Below are positions 1 through 10,464 of a stretch of 64,000 nt of DNA, piece by piece. The notes beneath the pieces were generated by a model that was not told the DNA's origin, searched no databases, and saw only the letters and a list, made by a program, of their open reading frames with translations. The DNA comes from Sandaracinaceae bacterium (GTDB lineage Bacteria; Myxococcota_A; Polyangia; Polyangiales; JADJQN01): NCBI GenBank assembly GCA_016712745.1, contig JADJQN010000015.1:1-64000 (forward strand), given 5' to 3'. Made by a program: the position numbers and the translations under genes. Position 1 is the stretch's first letter. Each line of letters begins with the position of its first letter.

Positions 1-1623
1 TTCGGCGACGCGCTTTCACCGACAAGCACGGCACTCTGCCGGGCTACGCCTCCCGCTCACCGCGTTTCACAGCAAGTGCGATTCCATTCGCCAGCTCCCA
101 TCCGCTGACCTCCAGTGGACCGGGGCAGCGACAACAACGTCCAGGGGCTCCTGCGAGTGCTCTCGGGTGCGCCGGGGGATCCCGCGGCGTCGTGTCCGGG
201 CTCCAACATGCTCGGCGACCTCAGGAGGGGCGAGCACCACGTTCGGCTCGGGCCGAACTGCGCCATCGGAAAGGACGGCTTCATGGAACCGTCGCCCGTC
301 AGGTACGTCCCGAGCGGCGCCTCTTCGTTCGACAAGCGCATCGCCTACGTGAAGGTCGACGAGGACACGTTCCTGGAGGTCGCGGCGACGTTTCTCCGCT
401 GCCTGCCGCAGGTGAACCGCCCTGGGAGGTGATGCTGCCCGTCATCGGCTGGTTCTTCAAGCCACGCCGATGAAGCCGCGCTTCATGGAGTGGTCGGTGG
501 TTCCCCGGACGCTCTTCGTTCAGTAACGTGGGCTTCGGGCAAGTCGAGCCTCTGCATCGACATCATGGGCCGCTGTTCGGCATCCGCGACGCCGAGCCGT
601 ACTCCGCGACGGAGACCGAGTTCGCGCCCTCAAGCCCTCACGTCGACGCGCTCGGTGCCCGTCTTCATCGACGAGTACAAGCCCTACGACATGCAGCGCG
701 CCAGCGGCTGAACACCCTGCACCGCTACCTGCGCCGCCTGTACTCGGGAGTAAGGCGAGACCGAGGAGCGCGGGCGTCCCGACCTCAAGGTGAACAGCTA
801 CCACCTGCAGGCGCCCGTCTGCGTCGCGGGCGAGACTCGTCCCACGGAGGCCGCGCTGCTCGAGCGCATCGTCACCTCGAACCCAGACAAGACAACGCTC
901 GCGCAGAACCCGACCGCGCGCGCCGCCTACAAGGAGCTGCGCTCGGTGGACCTGGTGATGTTCGCCCCGCGCTACATCCAAAGCCCGGTTCTCGGGCGCG
1001 ACTGATGCCGACCTCGATGTCGCGCGCGCGCCGTGGCCAAGGCGCTCCTCGACGGCCGCAAGGTGCCTGCGGCGCATCGAGAACCTTGCCGGCCATGCTG
1101 CTCGGCGTGCATCTCTTCGAGGAGTTCGCTACCACTGCGGCTGCGAGTTTCCTGACGAGCTCGGCAATGGAAGCCGCCGTCCACGCGATCCTCGGGAGGA
1201 CGTGCTGAGACCGATCACGGCGTGAAGAACGCCCCTCGACCACTTCCTCGAGATGCTGGGCGTGATGGCTTGCAGGAGACCCTCTCGCTACGTCCACTAC
1301 GTGCTCCGAGGACGGGCACCCGCCGTCCACCTCGAGAGCGCCTACGACGCCTTCCGCGCGCAGCACTGCAAGCGCATCGACTACGAGGGCGAGATGGTCG
1401 ACCGAAGGCGCTGCGCCGCCTCGTCATCGAGAGCAAGAAGCAGGGCGGGTTCGTCACCGCCGAGAGCGAGCGCGTCACCTTCGACAGCGGGAGGCGCCGC
1501 GCGTTCCTCGTGGACCTCTCCAAGACCAAGGTCGTCACCGCCGATCGACTTCCCGACGCCCGAGGCGGCGGCAGCAGCGGCTTCCGCGACAACTTCATGG
1601 GCCGCTACGGGCGCGACGACTGA
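1..1623 (+). pseudogene. P4-like primase/helicase ATPase of a mobile element, 5'-partial and frameshifted
   Basis: Coherent protein sequence can be followed on this strand only by hopping between all three frames. A Walker A-like stretch ASGKSSLCID (about 530-558) is followed by a Walker B-like VPVFIDEYKP (about 652-684) and a sensor-like segment VCVAGETRPTEAALLERIV (about 820-875). The C-terminal part runs through LFEEFATHCG and ESKKQGGFVTAESERVTF to about 1615. This order resembles the superfamily-3-type ATPase half of P4/DUF927-like primase-helicases, which replicate plasmids and integrative elements. Breaks look like single-base indels with few nonsense changes, so either recent decay or sequence error is possible. 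The 5' end lies outside the window. Family assignment is tentative; ATPase nature is fairly safe. Confidence 0.5.
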
Positions 1624-2590
1624 CCGGGATCGGCGGCTGGAGGTGCCGCTTGAGTCGTGAAAGTGGACGGTGGACTCGGTCAACTCCCTCGTCGAAGCGA
1701 AACTCGATCAGCGTGTAGCCGAGCTGTTTGCAGAGGCCCGCTTTGCGGTCATTCGACTGTCGCTTCGCGAGGCCTTCACCGCCGCCCCAGTGCTTGATGG
1801 CCTCGTAGTGCTGCTCGCCCTGGTATTCGATGCCGAGCCTCAGCTCCGGCACCCACACGTCGAGTTCCAGCCCCTCGAGTTCCTTTGCCGCGATAGTGAT
1901 GAACGACTCGCGAGGTGCAACGAGCGGCCTCGACGACACGAAGCAGGACGGTCTCCGAGGTCCATCGTTCGCCGATCGCAGGAAGCCGGAAGTGGGCGCG
2001 CGCCTCGCTCTCTCAGCAGCTCGTCGTTCGGGCCTCGAGGGGGGAAGCCGGCCCGCCGCGCGAACAGCTCAAGGTACGGCAGGTACCGTTGCGCGAAGCC
2101 CGAGTAGTACATCGGGTGCCCGTAGCGAGGGCGGGACGCCGCCGGCGTGGTGGCAGAGCCCGCTCGTGAACGACAACGACTCGCTGCGCTCACGATCCTC
2201 GCTGCGAGCCACCAACCGCCGAATGTCCATCTGCATGTCGAAGTGTGGCCGGAAGCATTCGCACGAGTGGAGCCTGCCGTAGCAGCGGAAGAAGTAGAGA
2301 TCGGGAAGTGGATGGCGCCGACGTGAAACTCGTCGCGACACGACCTCGCAGCGCTCGTGGTCGATCAGCGGTAGCCATCACAAGCAGGTCCCGAGCCCTG
2401 GCGCTCGAAGTGAACGCTGAGCACGGCCACACGCAGGCTCCGCTTGCGAGGGCCAGTGTCCGCGATGTGCCCGACGATCCGCCGGGGTGCTCCGGCATGC
2501 AGCGGAGCTCGTTGGTCCCGGGCGTCAGGGGACGAGGATGTTCCCGGCGCTGAACAGGTCGACCTCGAGGAATGCCCAAAAGCGACGGGG
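1595..2590 (-). pseudogene. Hypothetical protein with C-terminal PD-(D/E)XK-like nuclease fold, frameshifted
   Basis: The best part is the C-terminal segment (about 1640-1939): LDVWVPELRLGIEYQGEQHY followed by a conserved-looking DRKAGLCKQLGYTLIEFRF. The D...E-x-Q pattern with a downstream Lys/Arg is typical of DUF559/Vsr-like nuclease folds, a structural guess. Upstream pieces in other frames (PLPDLYFFRCYGRLH near 2300; SGFAQRYLPYLELFARRAGF near 2080) appear to be the N-terminal part of the same protein. At least three indels break it. It sits convergent to the primase-like remnant, inside the mobile element. Function unknown. Confidence 0.4.
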
Positions 2591-2599
2591 AGCTTTGCG

Positions 2600-4150
2600 T
2601 GAGGACCGCACTGGTAGTTGATCGCCGCTGCGCTTAGTCGGAGGTGCGGTACCCAGCGCAGACGCCAGCCAACGTGACGAGCTTCTGGTAGTCGCCCGCT
2701 CGGTGCTGGATGGGCGTGCCGGAGTTCAACCGCGTGCAGTCGCGAGTAGCGCGGGCGCACGGGTCCCACTGGCAGGTCGCACGCCTGCCTCGGGAACATC
2801 GCCTCTTCGAAGCTGGTTCTGCAGCATACTCCGCACGTCGGCAAGAGTCCGACCGCCTCGTCGGCGCGAAGGGTCGGCATTGCGCGCATGAACGCGCGGC
2901 GAACGTGATCGCTGGAGACCGCACTTCCGATGGGCACGCCGCCACGGTACCGCGATGGGGTCTCCGCCGCGACCATGACTTCAACGACTTGTCGTCAGAG
3001 CGCACGCCGAGCGCGGGCCTCGCCGAGCATCTTGATCGCCTTTGGCGCGTGCCTGCGTCTTGTTTGCGCGCCAGCTCGTCGCTGCCCGAGGTCTTCCGCT
3101 TGCTCTTGGCGGGCTTCTCCTCGCGCGCGCTCATTCTGCCTGTCGCCGAGAAGCCGGAGGTTCGCGAGGCTGGGGTCGAAGTGGACGTGGCGCGGGTTGA
3201 GCGGCAGCCGCGCATCCCCGGGCGGTCCGTCGACGACCGAGGAGCGCCTTGCGCTCGGCTGCGGTCAGGCCGGCGTGCCGTCGGGCTGGTCGGCGACGAG
3301 CGCGTTGCGCAGGTCGACGAGATCCACTTCGCGCTCGTCGAGCTGGAGGTGCGGGGCTTTCTTCAGCCAGCCGCCTTCCTCGACGTCGGGCGCCGCCGCC
3401 CGCGCTGCCGCGAGCCGGAGGAGCCGCGCGAACTTCGTGCGTCGCTGACGCGGAAGGCGGCGAGCGAGCAGTCCGCCGCTGAGGCGGACCACGGCCGCTC
3501 CGACTCGGAGGCGAACACCAGCTCGACGTCCTCGAAGATCGCGCTCCTTGGCCTTCGCGAGCGAGCTGCCCACGACTCGGGCCAGAGCAGCTTCAGCGCG
3601 CGGTGCAGCTCAAGCCCGGCGCGTCGAGCCCAAGCTCGGCGTGGCCGTCACCGACGAGCCGCGTTTCCCTTCGCTCGGGACGACCACCGCGACCGCGTCG
3701 GCGCCCGACGCGCGTCGCAGCTCGAGGATGGCCCCGCGCTGTCCGCTCCCCTCGCCGGTGGCGAGCACCACCAGCGTGCGCCCACGCGGCGCTCCAGGAC
3801 GCCGAGGGGCAGCAGCCCTTCGAGCCCGGCGACGCTGGCGGGCGCGAGCGCCTCCTCGGCGCACACGCGCGCCACGACGGGCCTAGCGGCCGCCGCGCGA
3901 TCGAGGGCGAGCACCGCGAGATCGGTCTTCGTCAGCGGGATGGGACTGCACCCGCGGGCCACGTTCTTCCCGAGACCGCGCACGAACCCGCCGTCGCGCT
4001 CGTGGACCCGGCGCGGGCAGCCCTCGCCGCCACCGTTGGGACACGGGGAACAGCCCTGCGCGCTCGCCGGTGGGCTTCAGGTGGGGCCTGAGCAGCGCGA
4101 GGTCCTGGCCGAAGCGCCCTGCCACTCGGCAAGGACCGCGCGGCTCCAGG
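2600..4150 (-). other. Coding-like but badly frameshifted stretch, no recognisable product
   Basis: Protein-like fragments appear on the minus strand in changing frames: KTDLAVLALDRAAAARPVV near 3890, LVVLATGEGSGQRGAILELR near 3740, LKKAPHLQLDEREVDLVDLR near 3320. Composition is coding-like (high GC at third positions) but no frame stays open for a full domain and I recognise no family. The plus strand has a long open frame (2710-4611), which I judge a GC-rich shadow because its composition is Arg/Ser/Ala-rich and low in complexity. Probably one or two element genes disrupted by indels. Confidence 0.3.
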
Positions 4151-4159
4151 GCGCCGCCT

Positions 4160-5340
4160 CAAGCGAACGCTGCAGCCGGAGCAACGTCTGCATCCTGCGC
4201 CTCCGGTGCCGACTTCACGAAACCGCGGGCCGAGAGCCACGCCTCGACGACGCTCGCGTCGGAGTGGGGGGCGACCAGCTCGCGATGTTCTGGGGACGGA
4301 TGGTCACGGTGCGCGGCGTTCGCGTCCGTGAACTTCACGAGGAAGCTCGCCTTCACGAGGCGTCCCCAGGCTACCTTCTTGCGGCCCTTGAGCGCCTCGA
4401 AGAGATCCTTCAGCTCGGCGGGATCCGATCTCGCCGGGGCCCGCCCCAGAGGATCTGCACCTCCTTCAGCGTGATGGTGTCGATGCCCCCGACGTCGCTG
4501 CAGGCGAGCGCGTCGGCGCCGTCGTCCTCCGGGGGCGCGAGCGTGTACTTGGCGGTGTTCGGAACCGCTTGCGGATCGCCGAAGAGCAGCTCGCCGAACA
4601 GCTCGCGGTAGAGCGCGACGAGTTTATTGCCCTCGGCGTTCAGCCGACAGCTCGCCGAGCCCCTGAGTCGTACTTGAGCACGTCGTACTTCTCCGGGCCG
4701 GTAGTAGACCGAGGTGATCCCGCCTTCTCGATGGACCCTCGCGCTTGAACGGATCACCACGACGCACGAGGAACCAGACGCCGTCGGGACGCGGGAAGAC
4801 GAACAGCTTGCAGGTCCGCCCCGCTTCATCGGCTCGGAGTCAAATGCCGAGCGCGTCCTCGCAGGCCCGCAGCTTGGCTCCCGGCGCCCGGTACTTTGCG
4901 TCGACGCCGTCCGGCGACTGGAAGTACTCGAACGTCCGGCGCCGCTGCAGAAGGAAGTGCTCGGCGTGCTTCTCGAGCAGGGGCGGGCGCGCGCAGCCGC
5001 ACCTGCACCGCGACGTCGGCGGGCGTCGGCCCGTCGCCGATGTCGAGCTTCACGCCCGCGGCGGCAGCCGCCTCCAGGAGACCGTCCATCGCGTCGGCCG
5101 TGGCGCCATCTCGTCGTCGCAGTAGAGGTCGTCGATGAGTCGCTCGGCGTCTGCTCGTCGGGCGTCATCAGCACCGCCGCGATGGCCTCGTAGTCGGGGC
5201 CGTGCCCGTTGAACGAGCCGGAAGTCGATGCCGCGCGTCGCGAAGTAGGCCGCGTGCTTGCCGAGCAGGTCCATCAGGTACCTGGGCTGCACGGCTTGCA
5301 GCGACTCGGCGGTGGAGAAGTGTCGAGCGTGAACGTGGCA
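4160..5340 (-). pseudogene. Hypothetical element protein of about 400 residues, frameshifted
   Basis: Reading the minus strand across frames gives a continuous, plausible protein: HFSTAESLQAVQPRYLMDLL near 5300, AAAGVKLDIGDGPTPADVAV near 5030, RRTFEYFQSPDGVDAKYRAP near 4900, KLVALYRELFGELLFGDPQA near 4600, and the C-terminal VVEAWLSARGFVKSAPEAQD near 4230. At least five single-base shifts interrupt it. I do not recognise the family. It lies downstream of the XRE/ImmA pair on the same strand and is probably cargo or replication-associated in the element. Confidence 0.35.
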
Positions 5341-5473
5341 TGGCTCAGCCCTCCTCGCGAGCGAAGAGGACGCCGCGAAGCTGACGTCGGGTTGGGGCGG
5401 TGGCGGTGAGCCGCATGGCGACGTCTCCTGTGAACTAAACCGTGGACACTCCAAGCACGGCAAAGCCGTGCGG

Positions 5474-6169
5474 CTACAGCAGGCTCCTCTGCGGGTTGGA
5501 CGCGTCGAGGACGAGGTTCAGGTCCAGGAGGCGGTAACGCATCGCCTCGTTCGACACGTTCGTGATTGCCCTTCGTCATGACCTCGGTGGCGAGGTCGCG
5601 GAGCTTCTCGTCGAGCACGCGTGCCTTCCGCTTCGCCTCGACGTCTTCCCAGGTCGGCAGCGTGTCTCCGCAGAGCGCTCGCACGGTGGCGCGCACGTCG
5701 GCCGCGGGCATGAGGAGCGCGGCGGCGAACCTGTCCGCCTGCCACTCGGCGGGCGCCTTCTTCTGGCTGGAGCGGCAGAAGATGGTGGGCTGCTTGACGT
5801 CGTCCTTCCCGAACAGCGTGGCCGTGACCTGCTCCATCTCGATGAGCGGGCGGTGCAGGTACCAGTGCCCACCCTCGTGGGCGAGCGTGAACGCGAGGCG
5901 TCCTCCTTGCCCTCGATCATCAGGGACTCGTCGATGAAGACGCGCTGGTCCTTGATGAACCTCGCGCCGAGCACGTCGGGCACGCCGATGAAGTCGGGCA
6001 GGTCGATGTAGACGAGGTCGAGCTCGAAGTACCCCTCGAGGATGTTCTCGACGTCGATGGGCGCGCGCACGGGCTTGCCTTTGTCCTTGGCGTACTTTTT
6101 GCAGCAGCTCGTTGGCGCGCGCTCGACCTGCTTCTCGTGCAGGAAGGGGACCTTCAGCTCTGGAATCAT
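5474..6169 (-). CDS. ImmA/IrrE-family metallopeptidase, frameshifted
   Basis: ImmA/IrrE zinc proteases cleave a partner XRE repressor to induce mobile elements after stress. The zinc motif is visible as LAHEGGHWYLHRP (about 5860-5890, HExxH type), with a later AEWQADRFAAALLMP helix carrying the usual third-ligand region. The start at 6169 overlaps the stop of the XRE gene by four bases (ATGA), the normal arrangement for this pair. The frame is interrupted near a T-run at about 6090, near 5905 and near 5570; joining frames gives an end at 5474. Indels rather than nonsense codons suggest sequence error or very recent decay. Confidence 0.7.
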
Positions 6170-6518
6170 TTGCCCCCTTCTTCTTGGTCTCCGAGCCACT
6201 CCAGGAACTCCGCGCCCGTCACGTTCTGCTCGCGGGCGCGCCGCAACATCACGGGCATGTCGGGGTCCCCCTTGATCAGCTTCTCGACGTCCTCTGGCAC
6301 GCGACCGGCGAGCTGCATCAGCTCGTCGAAGCTGTCCCCCAGCACTTCGGCCAGGGCGCGGAGCGTCTTCTCCGTGGGCGGGCTCGGATCGAGGCAGTTC
6401 TCGACGCGCGACAGGTACGTCGCGAGACGCCGACCCTGCTCGCCGTTTCGCGAAGACTCAGGTCGCGGGCGATGCGCACGCGCTTCAGTCGATGTCCGAG
6501 TTTCTCTCGCTTGCCCAT
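6166..6518 (-). CDS. XRE-family HTH transcriptional regulator, one frameshift
   Basis: An N-terminal helix-turn-helix (LKRVRIARDLSLRETASRVG) continues, after a one-base shift near 6425, into TYLSRVENCLDPSPPTEKTL and a C-terminal region typical of element repressors. The start chosen at 6518 begins MGKREKLGHRLKR and is followed directly by the HTH. Together with the overlapping ImmA/IrrE gene it should be the lysogeny-type switch of the surrounding mobile element. A candidate operator lies about 45 bases upstream. Confidence 0.75.
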
Positions 6519-6555
6519 GTCGCTCGCTCGTCCCGGGCGGCATGCCGGGATGCAG

Positions 6556-6583
6556 TGTGCAGTAGATACTACACTACACACCC
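6556..6583. promoter_or_regulatory. Candidate XRE operator/promoter between divergent genes
   Basis: A locally AT-rich island contains the inverted repeat GTAG-ATA-CTAC (6562-6572) followed by ACTACACTACACA. It is about 45 bases upstream of the XRE gene and precedes the divergent small gene. Position and symmetry suit autorepression; no direct proof. Confidence 0.35.
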
Positions 6584-6658
6584 AGCGCAAGAGGGATCAT
6601 CAGGCAGCGGATGATCTCCCTGTCCCACCGCGCCCATCGGGACCGCGTTTCCCGTCCC

Positions 6659-6845
6659 ATGAACGCGATCCTGACGCCGCCCGGCGAGCGCGGCCGCACC
6701 TGCCACCGAGAGCGCCGAGGAGCGCCACGCCGACCGTGAGCGCCGCCTCGACGAGGCCGCCTCCATCCTCGCCGTGACGCTGCTCGACATGTGGCGGCGC
6801 GAGCGTCGCGCACGACGCGAAGCCGCGAGCGGAGGTGCGTCGTGA
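6659..6845 (+). CDS. Small charged mobile-element protein, frameshifted
   Basis: Starting MNAILTPP and, after a one-base shift near 6690, continuing AEERHADRERRLDEAASILA then VTLLDMWRRERRARREAASG to a stop at 6845. It is a helical, Arg/Glu-rich protein of about 60 residues. Its central block EAASILAVTLLDMW resembles EAADVLAETLLDIY in the small protein at 49928-50245, so the two probably belong to one family carried by related elements. Function unknown. Confidence 0.5.
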
Positions 6846-6945
6846 GGTCGTCGCTCTCGCGGGCTCTCGCCTTGTCTTCCACGGGGAAGAAGCCGTCATG
6901 CCCCAGGCGCGTGGGCACGGTGCGCACGCGAACCACGGAGACACG

Positions 6946-7524
6946 ATGACGAAGACGACAGCGAGATCCCGCGCCGAGATGCGCAAGCTCGACGACATGC
7001 CGAGCCAGCTCGCCGCGCTCGAGACGATGAACGTCCCGGCGCTCGCCGAGAAGTACCGCGAGCTCTACGGCGAGCCCACCCGCTCGCGGAACCGGGCGTA
7101 CCTGAAGAAGCGTTTGGCCTGGCGCATCGAGGCGAACTTCCAGGGCGACCTCTCGCAGGGCGCCATCGCCCGCATCCAGCAGCTCGGCGACCAGCTGCCT
7201 GAGCGCTGGCAGATGCGCCTCCGGCAGCCGGCGAGCGCTGCGGACGCGACGAGCGACAACGGCTCGCCGCCGACGTCGCAGCCGGTCCTCGCTGCGACGG
7301 AGCCCGCGATCCGCGCGTGCCGCCGCCGGGCACCGTCATCAGCCGCGTCTTCGACGGCAAGACCCACGAGGTGACGGTCTGCGTCGAGGGCTTCGAGTAC
7401 GCGGGCCGCAAGTACAAGACGCTCTCGGCCATCGCGACGCAGATCGCCGGCACGCGCTGGAACGGCTACCTCTTCTTCGGCTCAAGAGGCGGGCGACGCC
7501 GCGAGCGAGGAGAGCGCGCCATGA
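6946..7524 (+). CDS. DUF2924 family protein
   Basis: DUF2924 proteins are commonly found next to large serine recombinases in integrative elements; their role is unknown. Seen here: [20 protein letters not shown] with [20 protein letters not shown], then after a shift near 7310 [20 protein letters not shown] and [20 protein letters not shown], the characteristic C-terminal block. A second shift near 7482 leads to a stop at 7524 that overlaps the next gene's ATG. The start at 6946 is preceded by GGAG seven bases upstream; an in-frame ATG at 6898 is possible. Confidence 0.75.
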
Positions 7525-7703
7525 CCAGCGACTTCTTCCGCACGCGCATGGGCCAGACGTTCTACGAAGCGACGATGCCGTCGCTCGTGCGCGAGCTGGC
7601 GCGCCTGAACCAGAACCTCGAGCGGCTCGTCGCCCTCGCCGAGAAGCGGGAGGCGAAGCTGGCCGAGCCCGTGCCCGCGGCGACCGCGCCGGAGGAGCGA
7701 TGA
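7521..7703 (+). CDS. Small hypothetical protein of the recombinase operon
   Basis: A 60-residue protein beginning [19 protein letters not shown], then a leucine-rich helix ([20 protein letters not shown]) that could form a coiled coil. Its ATG overlaps the DUF2924 stop and its TGA overlaps the recombinase ATG, so it is translationally coupled to both. No known function; it may be an accessory factor for recombination. Confidence 0.6.
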   Translation: MTSDFFRTRMGQTFYEATMPSLVRELARLNQNLERLVALAEKREAKLAEPVPAATAPEER

Positions 7704-9245
7704 GTCGTCGCCCCCGAGGAGCAGCGTCGAGCCGGAGACCAAGCGCGTCGCCATCTACACGCGCAAGTCGACGACGATGGGGCTCGAGCAGGAGTTCAAC
7801 TCCCTCGACTCCCAGCGCGAGTCCTGCCTCGCGTACATCCAGCGCCAGCCAGGTTGGAAGCTCGTCGACGAGCGCTACGACGACGGCGGCTTCACAGGTG
7901 CGAACATCGACCGCCCCGCCTTCACGCGCCTGATGGCCGACGTCGAGGCGGGCAAGGTCGACGTCATCGTCGTCTACAAGGTCGACCGCCTCTCGCGCTC
8001 GCTGCTCGACTTCGTGAAGGTGATGGAGCGCCTCGGGCAGCGGGCGCCTCGTTCGTCTCGGTGACCCAGAACTTCTCGACAGCCGACGCGATGGGCCGGC
8101 TGACGATGGAACATGTTGATGTCGTTCGCCGAGTTCGAACGGGGAGATGATTAGCGAGCGCACCCGCGACAAAATAGCCGGAGCCCGGCGCAAGGGAAAG
8201 TGGACGGGCGGGCCGGTGCCCTTCGGCTACTCGGTGAAGGGACAAGAAGCTCCTCGTCAACGAGCTCGAGGCGCGCGTCGTGCGCGAGGCCTTCGACCTG
8301 TTCCTGATGCATCGCCAGCAAGCGAAGGTGGCGCACGTGCTAAACGAGCGGAAGCTCCTACCGCGCGGCTCCAAGGCCTCCAAGAAGCTCGCGTGGTCGA
8401 AGGAGGGCATCGGCCGCATCCTCAAGAGTCCGATCTACGCGGGCTTCATGATGTACGGCGACGAGCTGCACCCCGGCGAGCATCCGCCGCTGATCGAGGA
8501 GTCCTCCTACCGCGCCGCCCAGGCCATCCTCGCGGGCACGAGCCGCGTGGTGCGGTGGACTGGCACGAACCCCGACTACGTCCTGCGCAGCCTCGTGCGC
8601 TGCGCGCTGTGCGGCGAGATGATGTGCCCAGGCTCGACGACGAAGCCCTCCACCGGGAAGACGCACAGGTACTACCGGTGTTCGCGGCGTGAGAAGTACG
8701 GCAAGGACCAGTGCGCTGGAAGGCCGCTGCCCGCCGCTGCACTCGAGGAGTTCGTCGTCGCCCGCATCTCGAACGCGACCGCCGACGGCACGTTGGCCGA
8801 GCGTGTCGCGAAGCACCTCGAGACGCTCACCGCGGGCAAGGGTGAGGACTTCGGCAAGCTGCGCGCGGAGCTGGCGAAGAAGATCGCCGAATGCTCGGCA
8901 AACGCCTCCCGGCTCACCGAGGAGCTGGTGCGCCTCGAGGGGCGTGCGCGTGAGCTCGTCGAGCAGAAGCTCGGCGTCGAGGCTGACCGTCTCGCCGCGA
9001 GCGAGCAGCAGCTCCGCGACCTCGAGCGCGACGCCGCAGAGCTGGAGATCGCCAGGAAGGACCACGTCTGGTTCGTGGCCGCGCTCCGCGACTTCGCCAA
9101 GGTCTGGGTGAACATGTCGCCCGACAACCAGGGGCGCTTCCTGCGCGCGCTCATCGACAAGGTGGTGGTCGACGAGGGCAAGGGCACGTGCCGCGTCGAG
9201 CTGATCGACTTCTGCGCCGCCTCGGGCACGAAGGAGGCAGCGTGA
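7700..9245 (+). CDS. Large serine recombinase (site-specific integrase), frameshifted N-terminus
   Basis: Large serine recombinases integrate and excise mobile elements through a serine-DNA intermediate. After a shift near 7710-7740 the catalytic domain reads [20 protein letters not shown] (the Ser of YTRKS is the likely nucleophile), then [19 protein letters not shown], the conserved R-rich motif. Further shifts lie near 8040, 8110 and 8240. From 8280 the frame is intact: a recombinase domain ([20 protein letters not shown]), a Cys-containing zinc-ribbon region ([13 protein letters not shown] ... [17 protein letters not shown]) and a C-terminal coiled coil. Total about 510 residues, normal for the family. 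It marks one end of the element. Confidence 0.85.
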
Positions 9246-9679
9246 GCGACCGGCAGACCAGCGAAGAGAGCGCGAGGAAGAACACGCCGAGCGACTACCG
9301 GGTGATCGAGGAGCCCATCTTCTGGCGCCGGAGCCGCAGCGTGGAGCTCACCCCGACGCCGCCGCCCGATAGGCCCGAGCCCGTGCGACGCCCCGCCAAG
9401 GTCGCCCGGCAGCTCGCGCTCGCGCACCACCTGCAGGCCGCCATCGAGCGCGGGCTCGTGGCCGACCAGGCCGCCCTGGCGCGCAAACTGGGGCTCACGC
9501 GCGCCCGGGTCACTCAGCTCTTCGACCTGCTCATGCTGGCCGCCGACGTCCAGGAGCAGGTCCTGGCCCTCGAAGCCGTCGACGGCGCCGAGCCGATGGC
9601 CGAGCGGACACTCCGGGCGGTGGCTCACGCGGGCACGTGGGCCGAGCAGCGGGCGGCGTGGGCGAGGCTGCGAACTTGA
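9242..9679 (+). CDS. Helix-turn-helix DNA-binding protein coupled to recombinase
   Basis: GTG start at 9242 overlaps the recombinase stop (GTGA). The 145-residue product has a disordered N-terminus and a clear HTH in the middle: DQAALARKLGLTRARVTQLF, resembling the ParB/KorB-like or LuxR-like HTH proteins often found after serine recombinases. It may be a recombination directionality factor or regulator; that role is inferred from position only. Confidence 0.65.
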   Translation: MSDRQTSEESARKNTPSDYRVIEEPIFWRRSRSVELTPTPPPDRPEPVRRPAKVARQLALAHHLQAAIERGLVADQAALARKLGLTRARVTQLFDLLMLAADVQEQVLALEAVDGAEPMAERTLRAVAHAGTWAEQRAAWARLRT

Positions 9680-9882
9680 TCGTGATATGCGTCTTGGCAA
9701 TCCGGGCCGCTGGTGGCGTTTCCACATTCCGAATGTACATCGAGCTCGCCGACGCGACGCCCGCCGAGGCCGCGCGCGGGATGGCGCTGCTGACGAAGCT
9801 TGTGAGACAAAGGTGACTGGCCGGGCGAGCGATCGAGTCTCCGGACTTCTGAATGGGCTGGATGGGTACGCGTCTCCAGCGA
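9680..9882. other. Junction between mobile element and arsenosugar operon
   Basis: About 200 bases between the recombinase operon and the convergent end of the arsenosugar operon. A small plus-strand frame, MYIELADATPAEAARGMALL..., runs 9733-9816 (27 residues; open upstream to about 9676) and might be a real short gene, but nothing confirms it. The element attachment site would be expected here; no direct-repeat partner is visible inside the window. Confidence 0.3.
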
Positions 9883-10464
9883 TCACCGCGCAGGGATCAC
9901 GGGGCAGAAGCCCTGGGATGGAATCTCGAGCGCAGCGTTGAACTTGCTCGAGGCGTTCTGAAGAGCAATGAGCGCCGTCAGCTCAACGATTGCGTTATCG
10001 TCAAAGAACTCCCGCAGTCGGCTGATGATCTCGTCGTCGACGCCCCGATCGCTTCTCGTCATGGCGACGGCGTAGTCCAGCACGACGCGTTCCTTGGACG
10101 AAAACAGCGTCGACCCCTCGTAGTTGGCGAGGGCCAGCACCTTCTCCGGGCTGACACCTCGCTCTTGCAACCTCGCTGCGTTGAGGTCGACGCAGAAGGC
10201 ACACGCGTTGACCTGGGATACTTTGACCATGACCAGCGACCGAAGCGCGGGCTCGATGGGCGAACTTTTTCGGTCGACTGCTGCTACGAAATGAAGAAAG
10301 CCGCGCATGGCCGCAGGTGCGCGCGCCCAGACACGGGTGGGCTCGAGCACGACCCCGCTCCGGCCTCGCTGCAGCGCATACAACACCCGAACCCAAAGCG
10401 GCGCGGACGGCGCGGACAGGCCACTCACCCGTTGTGCTTGGTCCTTGGTTTCGCGAGCCATCAT
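9883..10464 (-). CDS. AhpD/carboxymuconolactone-decarboxylase-like protein (arsenosugar-associated)
   Basis: 193 residues with the CMD core VSQVNACAFCVDLNAARLQE; the CxxC pair (CAFC) is the redox centre of AhpD-like peroxidases. It is the last gene of the ten-gene operon and its ATG overlaps the stop of the glycosyltransferase gene (ATGA). NCBI families include an 'arsenosugar biosynthesis-associated peroxidase-like protein' of this fold; I infer equivalence from fold and neighbours. It may detoxify peroxides or reduce an arsenic intermediate. Confidence 0.75.
   Translation of the reverse strand: MMARETKDQAQRVSGLSAPSAPLWVRVLYALQRGRSGVVLEPTRVWARAPAAMRGFLHFVAAVDRKSSPIEPALRSLVMVKVSQVNACAFCVDLNAARLQERGVSPEKVLALANYEGSTLFSSKERVVLDYAVAMTRSDRGVDDEIISRLREFFDDNAIVELTALIALQNASSKFNAALEIPSQGFCPVIPAR

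Noticed and set aside
2710..4611. 633-codon plus-strand open frame
   Set aside because: Arg/Ser/Ala-rich low-complexity translation, opposite to better protein-like fragments; a GC-rich shadow.
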